Positions 54,595 through 63,186 of a stretch of DNA of 64,000 bases are shown here, piece after piece. The stretch is from DATMAM01 sp035559995 (GTDB lineage Bacteria > Desulfobacterota > Binatia > UBA9968). The notes beneath the pieces were generated by a model that had not been told where the DNA came from, searched no databases, and worked only from the letters and a program-made list of their open reading frames with translations. How positions within the stretch are numbered: position 1 is the stretch's first letter; every line of letters starts with the position of its first letter. Position numbers and translations under genes: made by a program. The stretch spans positions 1 through 64,000 of the forward strand of contig DATMAM010000055.1 in NCBI GenBank assembly GCA_035559995.1, written 5' to 3'.

Positions 54595-54777
54595 TTACAG
54601 CCGCGCAAGGCGGAAAGGCCTTTCTTCAAACATGTCTGGGATGTGGCCTACCGGGCAAAACGCAAACTCGTTCCATAGCTCGGCGCTGTCAAAAAGTCTG
54701 AGCTCGAGCATCGTGACTCCGGCGAGGACCCTGCACTCCACAATTGTCTTCGATTCCATTGCGATTCGCGTTCCCAT
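54595..54777 (-). CDS. Possible 60-aa protein
   Basis: An open frame from ATG 54777 (MGTRIAMESKTIVECRVLAG...), or ATG 54759. It reads like a globular peptide with balanced composition (LELRLFDSAELWNEFAF). A weak GAGG site is present. It lies beyond the terminator of the amt gene, so it would need its own promoter. Coding status uncertain. Confidence 0.35.
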   Translation of the reverse strand: MGTRIAMESKTIVECRVLAGVTMLELRLFDSAELWNEFAFCPVGHIPDMFEERPFRLARL

Positions 54778-54808
54778 GAACCTCGGCTCGCTTTGCCTGC
54801 CTCAAGAA

Positions 54809-54841
54809 ACAGGGCCCGGACTCGCTCGAGCCGGGCCCTGT
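54809..54841 (-). terminator. Intrinsic terminator after amt
   Basis: ACAGGGCCCGG at 54809-54819 pairs perfectly with CCGGGCCCTGT at 54831-54841, extended by CTCG/CGAG inside. On the minus strand the stem is followed by TTTCTTG. It starts about 27 bases past the amt stop. Confidence 0.75.
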
Positions 54842-54867
54842 GTTACCTCCGTTTGCGAGTTATTCGA

Positions 54868-56451
54868 CTACGACATCTCCTTAGAAAGTTCGGTTGCGAC
54901 GTAGGGAACGCCCTGCTCCATCGCTCTTCCTGCGGCGGCCACAAGGGTTGAACCGCGCGCCGTGACGGATACGAAATCTGGGTACGCAATATTGCCATGT
55001 TCGCCGATGTCCAGCCCTTCGAGCTCCTCCTCGGCGGACACGCGGATCCCGACGCTGGCCCTTAGAATCGTCCAGAAGACTAGCGACACGACGGAGACAA
55101 AGATTCCGACGCTCACTACGCCCGCCAGTTGCGACAGGAGAAGCCCGGCCCCGCCGCCAAACAAAAGGCCGTCGCCGGTTGTATTAGGGGTAAACTCAGC
55201 CTGCGCAAAAAGGCCAACCGCCAGGGTTCCGAAGATGCCGCACACTAGATGGACCGAGATAGCTCCAACTGGATCGTCGATCTTGACCCTGTCAAAGAAA
55301 AGAACTGAAAGCACAACCAATACACCGGCGATTAGGCCGATAATGAGCGCGCTTGGTATGCTGACAAAGGCGCACGGGGCCGTGATCGCTACGAGCCCAG
55401 CCAAACCGCCGTTTAGAATCATGGAGAGGTCGGGCTTGCCCAAAAACAGCCAAGCGGTAAGCGAGGCCGCAATTGCCGCAGCGGCCGCTGCCGTGTTCGT
55501 GGCCACTGCGATCCGCCCGATAGCGCCGGCGTCCGCCGCCATTGTGCTTCCCGGATTAAAACCAAACCAACCGAACCAGAGCACGAACACACCGATCGTA
55601 GCGAGAGCCATGCTATGCCCCGGGATCGGCAGAGCCTTTCCGTCCTTGCTGTACTTTCCAAGACGTGGTCCGAGCATGATGGCTCCGGCTAGAGCGGCCC
55701 ATCCGCCGACCGAGTGCACCACAGTGGAGCCCGCGAAGTCGAACATGCCGATCTTCGCCAGCCAGCCACCGCCCCAGATCCAGTGACCCACGATCGGGTA
55801 AATAATTCCGACCATCAAAAAGCTGAAAATATAAAACGCGCCGAACTTGATTCTCTCGGCGACCGCTCCCGATACAATAGTGGCGGCCGTCGCCGCAAAA
55901 ACCAGTTGAAAAAAGAACTTGGTCCACAGAGGAACCCCCGCCCAGTTAATCGCCGAGTAGACGCCCTTGTAGGCCTCGCCCATCGCGGGGCTGTTGTCCG
56001 CTCCCGAAACGAACCAGAGCCCCTGAGTCCCGAAGAACGGGTTGCCGTCGCCGAACATCAACCCCCATCCCAGGAGCAGAAACGCAATCGAAGAGGCGGC
56101 AAACACGACGAAGTTTTTGGCCAATATCGTAACGGTATTCTTCGCGCGACAGAGGCCGGACTCCACACACGCGAACCCCAGATTCATGAAAAAGACAAGC
56201 ATCGCCGCGATGAGCGTCCACATCGTGTCCATCGCCACCTTGGCGCCGCCAATTTGTTCCATTAGCCCCTGAGTGAATTGCGCAGGGGCGGAGGCCGCAT
56301 CCTCTTTCTTGGCCGCGGGCTGCTCGGCTCGGGCTTGAGCTTCGGGCTGAGCGGCCTCCTGAGCCTTCGCAATCGTTGCCCAAAAACTAAACGCGACGAA
56401 CATCACCAAGACGAAAACGAGCGCGCCCTTTTTCCTCTCTCCGCTTCTCAT
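54868..56451 (-). CDS. amt: Ammonium transporter Amt
   Basis: About 527 aa from the ATG at 56451, five bases after GGAGG; the ATG at 56454 is the other choice. A signal-like helix and an Ala/Gln-rich stretch precede the 11-helix Amt core. Landmarks are CVESGLCRAKNTVTI, VHSVGGWAALAGAIMLGPR and FNPGSTMAA. The C-terminus carries EELEGLDIGEHGNIAYP, the regulatory tail that contacts GlnK/PII. It moves ammonium or ammonia. No glnK gene is adjacent, which is unusual for amt loci. The open frame further upstream has no coding signs. Confidence 0.93.
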   Translation of the reverse strand: MRSGERKKGALVFVLVMFVAFSFWATIAKAQEAAQPEAQARAEQPAAKKEDAASAPAQFTQGLMEQIGGAKVAMDTMWTLIAAMLVFFMNLGFACVESGLCRAKNTVTILAKNFVVFAASSIAFLLLGWGLMFGDGNPFFGTQGLWFVSGADNSPAMGEAYKGVYSAINWAGVPLWTKFFFQLVFAATAATIVSGAVAERIKFGAFYIFSFLMVGIIYPIVGHWIWGGGWLAKIGMFDFAGSTVVHSVGGWAALAGAIMLGPRLGKYSKDGKALPIPGHSMALATIGVFVLWFGWFGFNPGSTMAADAGAIGRIAVATNTAAAAAAIAASLTAWLFLGKPDLSMILNGGLAGLVAITAPCAFVSIPSALIIGLIAGVLVVLSVLFFDRVKIDDPVGAISVHLVCGIFGTLAVGLFAQAEFTPNTTGDGLLFGGGAGLLLSQLAGVVSVGIFVSVVSLVFWTILRASVGIRVSAEEELEGLDIGEHGNIAYPDFVSVTARGSTLVAAAGRAMEQGVPYVATELSKEMS

Positions 56452-56454
56452 CAT

Positions 56455-56847
56455 ATCCTCCTCTTCGAAAGAAAGTTCGGTACGGTCGGCGCTGTTTCCC
56501 GCTCGGATCATCCGCGCCGCTCCGTCTATCGTGCGCAAGCCGCGCTCTGAGCAAGCGCGACCCGTTATCGAAGAGCGGGTTTGAGCAAAAGCTGCGCCAC
56601 TTTGGACATGACCTCTAACGCAGCAGTTTTGTTGAGCTTGTCTCTCGACTCCGGCCCTGGCGCTTGCGCGCGTTGCACAAGTTGTAGCCGAGCTGCTTAA
56701 ACTTTGGGCGCAAGAGCGCGGCGCGAATTTCACGATTCCGCGCGAGTTTTTTCGCTTCCCGCCCGTCTTTACAAAGCGCGCTATTTGCTTCATTAATCGC
56801 TGATCTCGCCGAGGCGGTGGGCGGATTTCACACCGAAGGAGAGCGGT
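56455..56847. other. Divergent intergenic region between amt and doxX
   Basis: About 393 bases that should hold the promoters of both genes. I looked for a sigma54 -24/-12 element (TGGCAC-N5-TTGC) before amt and found none. The in-frame extension of amt here is rich in Arg and Cys and not protein-like. Confidence 0.5.
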
Positions 56848-57249
56848 ATGGAAAGATTTCTTGGCGGTTACTCGTCGGCGCTTTACGCCGTTATGCGCGT
56901 CGTCGTTGGCCTTCTCTTCGCCTGTCACGGCGCGCAGAAGCTCTTCGGCGTATTTGGGGGGATGGGCGACGGCAGCGCCGCGCCGTTACTTTCCTTAATG
57001 GGTTTGGCAGGAGTAATCGAGTTTTTCGGCGGCTTGTTGATCGCTGCCGGCCTTCTCGCGGGCTACGCTGCCTTTGTGGCGAGCGGTCAAATGGCCGCCG
57101 CCTATTTCATGGGTCACTTTCCTAGAGGATTCTGGCCGATTGAGAATCAGGGGGAGCTGGCGGTTGTCTACTGTTTCGTGTTTCTCTATATCGCCAGCCG
57201 GGGCGCGGGAGCGTGGAGCGCCGACGCTGCTATTTCGCGCGCAAAGTGA
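56848..57249 (+). CDS. DoxX-family membrane protein
   Basis: A 133-aa membrane protein with four helices. LYAVMRVVVGLLFACHGAQKLFG near the start and EFFGGLLIAAGLL in the middle are typical of the DoxX/YphA family, linked to redox and oxidative-stress partners. AAGGAGAG precedes the ATG. No partner gene is beside it. Confidence 0.88.
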   Translation: MERFLGGYSSALYAVMRVVVGLLFACHGAQKLFGVFGGMGDGSAAPLLSLMGLAGVIEFFGGLLIAAGLLAGYAAFVASGQMAAAYFMGHFPRGFWPIENQGELAVVYCFVFLYIASRGAGAWSADAAISRAK

Positions 57250-57269
57250 ATAGCGCCGATGGGTCGTCG

Positions 57270-57764
57270 TTAAATGCCCGAGCCTTTCTTTGGCGCCTCT
57301 TTTGGCGCTGATCCAGGGAGCGCGAAATACCTGCCGTAGGCCTCTTCCTGAGCGGGTATGAACAGGAAAAACCAGACGCCTTTGAGCGCCAGCCCGTCGA
57401 TCACGCCTACGGAATGCCAGTAACTGCCGGGCGGGCCAACGATCCAACCTTCCCCGTCCTTCTTGCGCAAGGCATGGTACATGCGTGAGGTGGATTCGGA
57501 CCCCCAGCGTTTCCAGAACGGCTTATCGTGACCTCGGATGAACTCCTCGAATCCCACCAGCAAGCGGTTCGTGACATGGCGATATTTCTTTATCGTCCCG
57601 ATCTCCTGGCCGAGAGCGGCATAAACAAGGGGCCGTTCTTCAACGAAAATCCACGTTTCGCTGTCGGCAAAGTTGGGGACTTGACTTAAATCTTCGCTCG
57701 CAACCGCTTTGGCAGAGAAAAGAACCGCTACAAAGGCCACTAACCTGATAACACTGCTCCGCAT
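57270..57764 (-). CDS. Exported protein of unknown function
   Basis: A 164-aa protein with a signal peptide (cleavage after AVAS, near residue 23). The mature domain is soluble, with aromatic and Trp-rich segments (DKPFWKRWGSES, GPPGSYWHSVGVIDGLALKG) and no cysteines. GAGGTAAAG precedes the ATG. It is convergent with doxX. No family recognised. Confidence 0.65.
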   Translation of the reverse strand: MRSSVIRLVAFVAVLFSAKAVASEDLSQVPNFADSETWIFVEERPLVYAALGQEIGTIKKYRHVTNRLLVGFEEFIRGHDKPFWKRWGSESTSRMYHALRKKDGEGWIVGPPGSYWHSVGVIDGLALKGVWFFLFIPAQEEAYGRYFALPGSAPKEAPKKGSGI

Positions 57765-57830
57765 CTGCTTTACCTCGATTGCGGATACTGCTCGTTGGCG
57801 CGGCCCGCTAGTCTACCAAAAGCAACCTCT

Positions 57831-58298
57831 TCACCGAAAGAGAAGCCCGGGAGGCCAGCGCGCTTCCAGCATGTACTCGAACAGTCCCCAGATCAGCAGA
57901 TAGGCCGAGACCGTCATGATGAGGGAGGTGCTCCACTTTTCCTTGCCCTCAAAGAGCATGTAAAGGAAGACCAGGGCCGGGATCGCGATGACGATTCCAA
58001 ATAGCCAGATGCCCAGCGCGCCGCCGATGAACCACGCAAAAAAGATCAGAGTGCGTCGCGTTTCGATCCGCTTTTCGAGCTTTGCTTGATAGACCTCGTC
58101 CATCTCCACGCCTCCTTGGGTTCCCTTGCGCTCCTCCCAGGCGGTGGCTTCACGAAAAAGCTGCACCAGGCAGAGGACGATGCCGGGAATGGCCGCGACA
58201 TAAACGGGCATGAGCTTCGCAATGTAAGGCCATTCCCAACCCGAGACGGCCGCGACCACGAACACGAGCAAGAAAAACAATGTCAGATTAGCTCTCAT
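57831..58298 (-). CDS. tctB: TTT transporter small membrane subunit
   Basis: A 155-aa membrane protein with four helices, the TctB size and layout. It starts 11 bases inside the tctA gene, so it is coupled. In the TctABC system it pairs with TctA to import carboxylates with the ion gradient. TctB is poorly conserved in sequence, so the call rests partly on place. Confidence 0.85.
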   Translation of the reverse strand: MRANLTLFFLLVFVVAAVSGWEWPYIAKLMPVYVAAIPGIVLCLVQLFREATAWEERKGTQGGVEMDEVYQAKLEKRIETRRTLIFFAWFIGGALGIWLFGIVIAIPALVFLYMLFEGKEKWSTSLIMTVSAYLLIWGLFEYMLEARWPPGLLFR

Positions 58299-59829
58299 CG
58301 CCGACTCTCGCTATGGCTCCGGTTACGGGCGACTGTGCCTCCGGCCCCTTGCCTTTGGCTCGCCCCCGAAGCGTCATGATAAAAGAGACAGCCGCAAACA
58401 CGAGAAGCACAATAACCGCCGGTCGCGTGAGCCAGGTAAAACCATAGCTTGCCATCGACCGATACAGATATCTTTCCATCAGCTCGCCCAGGACGAGCCC
58501 GAGAATCATGGCTGGCCGCGGGTAACCGAAGCGTCTCATAAAATAGCCGAGGATCCCGAAAGCGACGACCACGACGAGATCCAAAGGGTCGCGGTTTACG
58601 GCGAAAGCTCCCATCAGGATGAACAGGAACATGACGGGAACCATGATCGAGTAGCGCACCTGAGCCAGCTTCGCGAGCTGCTGAGCCAGGATAAAGCCGA
58701 TCAGCGTGCCGGTAATGCCGGAGAGTCCTTGAATCCAGACCACGCTGTAAATAATATCCGCGTTCTTTTTCACCATTTCGGGTCCGGGGACAAATCCCCA
58801 GGCGAGCAAAGCGACAATAAAAAGAGCGGTCGCCACGCCTTGCGGAAATCCCAGCAATAGAGTCGTTACAAGATCGCCTCCATCTTTGGCGTCATTCGCG
58901 CTTTCAGGAGCGATCACCCCGCGCACGTCGCCCTTGCCGAAGTTCTCCTTTCCGCTTTTCGCGCTCTGAACCGCGTGCCCATAAGCGAGCCAGTCCACCA
59001 CCTGCGAGCCAAGCCCCGGCACAATACCGACCCAAACGCCCACGAAACTGCAGCGCAAGACGAGCAGCCATTCTCGCAAAGTATCCTTGACTCCATCGAA
59101 CAGACTGCCCTTGAGAGGCGCAGGCTCCTGCTCGACTCCAAGCTTGGTCAAGGCAAGGTCGAGCGCCGACGGGATGCCGAAAACCGCAAGAGCAATGATG
59201 CTGATAGAGAACCCGTCCAGCAAATACGGCTGGTCAAATACAAACCGCATGATGCCGCTCTGCGCCTGCTGCCCGATTGTCGCCAGCAGCAAGCCAAAGG
59301 CGGCGGCGATGAGTCCTTTGAGCGGCCGCCGACCCGCCAGAACCGCTACCATGCTAAGGCCCCAGAGCATAACGACGAAAAGCTCCGGGGAGCCCATCAG
59401 GTAGATCAGCGGTCTTGCGGCCGGAATAGCCAGAGCGAGAGTGAGGGTGCCGATCAGGCATCCGAGCCCTCCTGCCATGAACGACGCTCCTAGGGCCCGT
59501 CGCGCTTCGCCTCGCTTCCCCATCGGGTAGCCGTCGAGCACGGTCGCCTGCGAGCCGCTGCCGCCGGGGATTCCAAAGAGGATTGGAAGATAGGCGGCGC
59601 AGATGGCGCTGACCGAGCTCGCGCCGATCAGAAGGGCGATGCCGGTCACGGGCTCCCACTTGATCACGACGGGTAGCAAGATCGCGTAGACGAGAGGCGT
59701 TCCCAGCCCCTGAGGCGCAACGGCCGTGAAGGTGCCGATGCACACCCCCGCCAGCATGGCCAAGAGAACCTTGAGTTGAAAGACATTCAACAGACCCTTC
59801 ACCGCCGCATCCAACAATGAAATTTCCAT
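58288..59829 (-). CDS. tctA: TTT transporter large membrane subunit
   Basis: A 513-aa protein with about 12 helices. GTFTAVAPQGLGTPLVYAILLP near residue 32 matches the first conserved TctA motif, though the usual PG..G appears as PQGLG. GIPGGSGSQATVLDGYPMGK near 86 and GIVPGLGSQVVDWLAYGHA near 263 are the paired family loops. GAGGAGA precedes the ATG. It forms the channel of a secondary carboxylate transporter. Confidence 0.93.
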   Translation of the reverse strand: MEISLLDAAVKGLLNVFQLKVLLAMLAGVCIGTFTAVAPQGLGTPLVYAILLPVVIKWEPVTGIALLIGASSVSAICAAYLPILFGIPGGSGSQATVLDGYPMGKRGEARRALGASFMAGGLGCLIGTLTLALAIPAARPLIYLMGSPELFVVMLWGLSMVAVLAGRRPLKGLIAAAFGLLLATIGQQAQSGIMRFVFDQPYLLDGFSISIIALAVFGIPSALDLALTKLGVEQEPAPLKGSLFDGVKDTLREWLLVLRCSFVGVWVGIVPGLGSQVVDWLAYGHAVQSAKSGKENFGKGDVRGVIAPESANDAKDGGDLVTTLLLGFPQGVATALFIVALLAWGFVPGPEMVKKNADIIYSVVWIQGLSGITGTLIGFILAQQLAKLAQVRYSIMVPVMFLFILMGAFAVNRDPLDLVVVVAFGILGYFMRRFGYPRPAMILGLVLGELMERYLYRSMASYGFTWLTRPAVIVLLVFAAVSFIMTLRGRAKGKGPEAQSPVTGAIARVGDES

Positions 59830-59869
59830 AGATTCTCCTCACAGCCGATTGAATCGAACTACCTCCACC

Positions 59870-60922
59870 TTAACGAGGCGGCAGCGGCCCTGGGCCGGCC
59901 AGTCTGTTGAAAATTTCAATCGTCTCCGCATCGCGTGGCAATTCGCGAATGGCTCTTTGATTTTCTTCCGGGAAGAGCGGCGAAGGGTCGTCGCCAACGA
60001 GCTTTTTGTAGTGTGGGGCAAATTCCGGATCTTTGAAAGTCTTGGTGATCGCTTGCGCCAGGATTTCGATCCGGTCCGCCGGAGTTCCTGGTGGAGCAAA
60101 AAAAGGCGAACCCGTGAGTCTCAGATTTCGAAACAGGGCTATCACTTTGCGCTCTTTTTCGGATTTGGCGAACGTTTCTAAGTCTGGCAGGTCAAATTCG
60201 GCATGCTTTAGCCCCTTGGGAACGGCGATCATCAGATGCAAATCAACCCGCTTGTTTCTTACCCACTCGATGTTGCGCATGACGTGATCGTCGGCCGAGG
60301 CAAACGCATCGATCTCGCCGTTCAGGAGCGCCGCGTCGCGCTCGGGGCTCGAATAGCCGGTAACGAACTTAGGGTCTTTCAATGGCGCTACCCATGCGAA
60401 GAGTCTGCCGATATTGTAGATCGTGTGTCCGACAGATTGAGCGCCGACGCGAAGGCCGGAGATCGACCGGAGCTTTTCAAGACTCGTGGCTCCGGCTCCC
60501 CGACGCGTCAAGAAGATATAGTGCGTGGAGCTATAGGGTGAGCCTAGAAAGATCAGCTTGTCGAGATCGTACTGAACGCCTTTCTCACCAAGCACTGCGC
60601 TTGCGACCATCCCGCCACCGGTGTTGCCAATGGTTAATCCATCCGGGGTGGCCGAGCCAAAAATGTAGTTTGCCGCCTTACGTCCGCCGCCTCCCGGCAT
60701 GAACTCGTGGACTATCGTTGGATTTCCCGGGATGTATTTCTGCAGGAATGATACCATCGACTTGACCCGAAGATCTCCGGACCCACCCGGGCTCCTCCCA
60801 TGAATGATCCGGATTGTCTTGCCCGCGTAAAAATTACTCTGAGCAAACGTGAACGCCGGCATAGACAGTAGCACAGCAACTGGCAGGCCAAGAAACGCTC
60901 GCAACGGCACGTTCACTTTCAT
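59870..60922 (-). CDS. TctC-type (Bug) receptor 1
   Basis: A 350-aa periplasmic receptor with a signal peptide (cleavage near residue 27, TFAQ). GKTIRIIHGRSPGGSGDLRV is the first ligand loop; GDDPSPLFPEE and the ending GPLPPR recur in all four receptors here. An AAGGAGG site precedes the ATG. It is the receptor nearest to tctA. Confidence 0.9.
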   Translation of the reverse strand: MKVNVPLRAFLGLPVAVLLSMPAFTFAQSNFYAGKTIRIIHGRSPGGSGDLRVKSMVSFLQKYIPGNPTIVHEFMPGGGGRKAANYIFGSATPDGLTIGNTGGGMVASAVLGEKGVQYDLDKLIFLGSPYSSTHYIFLTRRGAGATSLEKLRSISGLRVGAQSVGHTIYNIGRLFAWVAPLKDPKFVTGYSSPERDAALLNGEIDAFASADDHVMRNIEWVRNKRVDLHLMIAVPKGLKHAEFDLPDLETFAKSEKERKVIALFRNLRLTGSPFFAPPGTPADRIEILAQAITKTFKDPEFAPHYKKLVGDDPSPLFPEENQRAIRELPRDAETIEIFNRLAGPGPLPPR

Positions 60923-60946
60923 GGCGGACCTCCTTGTTATTTCATC

Positions 60947-62005
60947 TTATTGACGCGGCGGCAGCGGACCCGCCCCTACAAGCTTTTTGAAAAGCTCGAC
61001 GACCTCGGGGTCGCGCGGAATATCTCTAATCGCTTTCTCGTGCTCTTCGGGCATGAGCGGCGTGGGCTCGTCGGCGGTGAACTTTTTGTATTCCTTGGGA
61101 AAGTCCGGATCTTTGTACGCCTTGCGAAACGCCTCTTGCAGAATCTGCACGCGATCCTTGGGCGTTCCCGGCGGGAGAACGAAGGGCTGGCCGGTGACTC
61201 TGAAAGCGCGCTGCATCGTCATAAGCTTCCGCTCTCGTTCCGATCGGGCGAGGGTCTCAAGCTCCGGCAAATTGGGGAAAGCGGGGTGCTTTTCGCCTTT
61301 GGGAACTTCGATGATCGCGTGAAAATCCACCAGGTCCTTCTTGAGCCAGTCGGGGTTGCGCCGAAGCACGGTGTCGGCGCTCGTCGCGCGGGCGTCAATT
61401 TCACCGCGCATCAAAGCCGGGTCCAGCTCCGCGCCGCCGTAGCCTGTGATAAACGTCGGATCTTTCATGCCGATAATATACGCGAAAAGACGCCCTTCGA
61501 TGTAGGTGGAAAAGCCTACCGATTGGCCGCCGATTCGAACGCCGCTCGCGGCGCGAAGCCTTTCAAGACTGTTGAGGCCGGCATCCTTGCGAGTGACAAA
61601 GACCGCGTGATGGCTGCTGAACGGCGAGCCAAGATAAAAGAACTTGTCAAGATCGTAGGCAACCCCTTGCTCTCCAAGTATGGCAACCGCCACCATACCG
61701 GAACTTAAGTTTCCGATCGTTAGGCCGTCCGGACGAACCGATTGATACACGTGGTTGGCCGCCTTGCGGCCGCCGCCCCCGGGCATGTACTCGTTGACGA
61801 TCGTGGGATTGCCGGGAATATGCTTTTGCAGGAAAGGCATCAAGGCTTTGACCCTCGCGTCGCCCGTGCCGCCGGGGTCGCGGCCCTGGATGATCGTGAT
61901 CGTTTTTCCTTGATAAAACGGGGTCTGGCTTAGAACGCGCGCCGGCAAGATTAGCGGAGCGAGGACAAGCAACGCCTGAAAGAGCGCAAGCTTCAAAAGC
62001 GTCAT
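60947..62005 (-). CDS. TctC-type (Bug) receptor 2
   Basis: A 352-aa paralog with a signal peptide and GKTITIIQGRDPGGTGDARV as ligand loop, then YMPGGGGRKAANHVYQSVRP. Ends GPLPPRQ. GAGGAGG precedes the ATG. It is closest to receptor 1, sharing the GGGGRKAAN segment. Confidence 0.9.
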   Translation of the reverse strand: MTLLKLALFQALLVLAPLILPARVLSQTPFYQGKTITIIQGRDPGGTGDARVKALMPFLQKHIPGNPTIVNEYMPGGGGRKAANHVYQSVRPDGLTIGNLSSGMVAVAILGEQGVAYDLDKFFYLGSPFSSHHAVFVTRKDAGLNSLERLRAASGVRIGGQSVGFSTYIEGRLFAYIIGMKDPTFITGYGGAELDPALMRGEIDARATSADTVLRRNPDWLKKDLVDFHAIIEVPKGEKHPAFPNLPELETLARSERERKLMTMQRAFRVTGQPFVLPPGTPKDRVQILQEAFRKAYKDPDFPKEYKKFTADEPTPLMPEEHEKAIRDIPRDPEVVELFKKLVGAGPLPPRQ

Positions 62006-62085
62006 GGCCTACCTCCTCGGCTGAGCTTGCGAATCAAGTGAAGACCCGTCGCTCCAGTTCGCAAACGCGCCCCAGGACCAGCAAT

Positions 62086-63156
62086 TCAGCGCGGCGGCAA
62101 TGGACCGCCGCCGGAGATTTTCTTGAAAAGCTCCACGATCTCGAGATCTCGTGGCAGCTCCCTCACCGCTTTCTCGACCTCCTCGCCGCTGATCGGCGTA
62201 GGGTCATCCCCGGTAAACTTTTTGTATTCGCTGTGGAAGGCCGGATCGTTGAACGTTTTCGCGATGGCGTCGCGCAGGATTTTTACCTGCTCCTTGGGCG
62301 TCCCCGGCGGGAAGATGTACGGCGAGCCAACCTGCCGAAACGCGCGCAGCATCGCCAGGACCTTGCGCTCGCGGTCCGACTTCGCGAATTGCTCCACCTC
62401 AGGCAGATGCGCGAAGCGCTCGTGCTTGAGGCCTTTGGGAACCTCCATGATCGCGTGCAGATTGACGAGGCCCTTTGCGAGCCAATCCGGATTGCGCTTC
62501 AACAATGTGTCGGCGTTGTTGATGCGGGCGTCGAATTCGCCGCGCATCATGGCGACGTCCAGTTCCGGTCCAGAATAGCCGACGACGAACTTTGGCTCCT
62601 TGAGGCCTAACAGATACGAGAAGAGCCGCCCGACGATGTACACGGAATGGCCGATCGATTGAGCGCCGACCCTAATGCCTGGAGTCGAGCGCAGCGCCTC
62701 CAGATCCGCCAGACCGGCTTCCTTGCGCGTCATGAAGACCCAGTGATAGTGGCTGTGCGGCGAGCCAAGATAGATCAATTTGTTGATGTCATAGAGCACG
62801 CCGGATTCTCCGAGGACGGCATTCGAGACAAGACCGCCGCCGACGTTTCCAAGAGTCAGACCGTCTGGCCGAACATTCTTATAGAGATGATTGACCGCTT
62901 TGACGCCGCCTCCGCCCGGAATGTATTCCGATACGATAGTGGGCTCGCCGGGAATGTATTTCTTGAGAAACGGAACGGCGGCCTTGACCATCATGTCCGA
63001 AGAACCGCCGGGCGCGGTTCCCTGAATCAACGTAATCGTCTTTCCTTGATAGAAAGGAGTTTGCGCCAAGAGAGATCGCGGTACCAAAGAGATCTCGATA
63101 GATAGCGCAAGAAACAGTCCGGCAAAAAATCCCAAGGCCCTTTCCCCTAGCTTCAT
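62086..63156 (-). CDS. TctC-type (Bug) receptor 3
   Basis: A 356-aa paralog with a signal peptide, ligand loop GKTITLIQGTAPGGSSDMMV and YIPGGGGVKAVNHLYKNVRP. Here SDMM replaces the GD[LA]R of receptors 1 and 2, so the ligand contact may differ. Ends GPLPPR. A GGAGG site precedes the ATG. Confidence 0.9.
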   Translation of the reverse strand: MKLGERALGFFAGLFLALSIEISLVPRSLLAQTPFYQGKTITLIQGTAPGGSSDMMVKAAVPFLKKYIPGEPTIVSEYIPGGGGVKAVNHLYKNVRPDGLTLGNVGGGLVSNAVLGESGVLYDINKLIYLGSPHSHYHWVFMTRKEAGLADLEALRSTPGIRVGAQSIGHSVYIVGRLFSYLLGLKEPKFVVGYSGPELDVAMMRGEFDARINNADTLLKRNPDWLAKGLVNLHAIMEVPKGLKHERFAHLPEVEQFAKSDRERKVLAMLRAFRQVGSPYIFPPGTPKEQVKILRDAIAKTFNDPAFHSEYKKFTGDDPTPISGEEVEKAVRELPRDLEIVELFKKISGGGPLPPR

Positions 63157-63186
63157 GAATACCTCCGCGTTGCTTTGACGACTCCC

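Noticed and set aside
56455..56928. N-terminal extension of the amt frame
   Set aside because: Arg/Cys/Ser-rich and not protein-like; a strong ribosome binding site places the start at 56451-56454.
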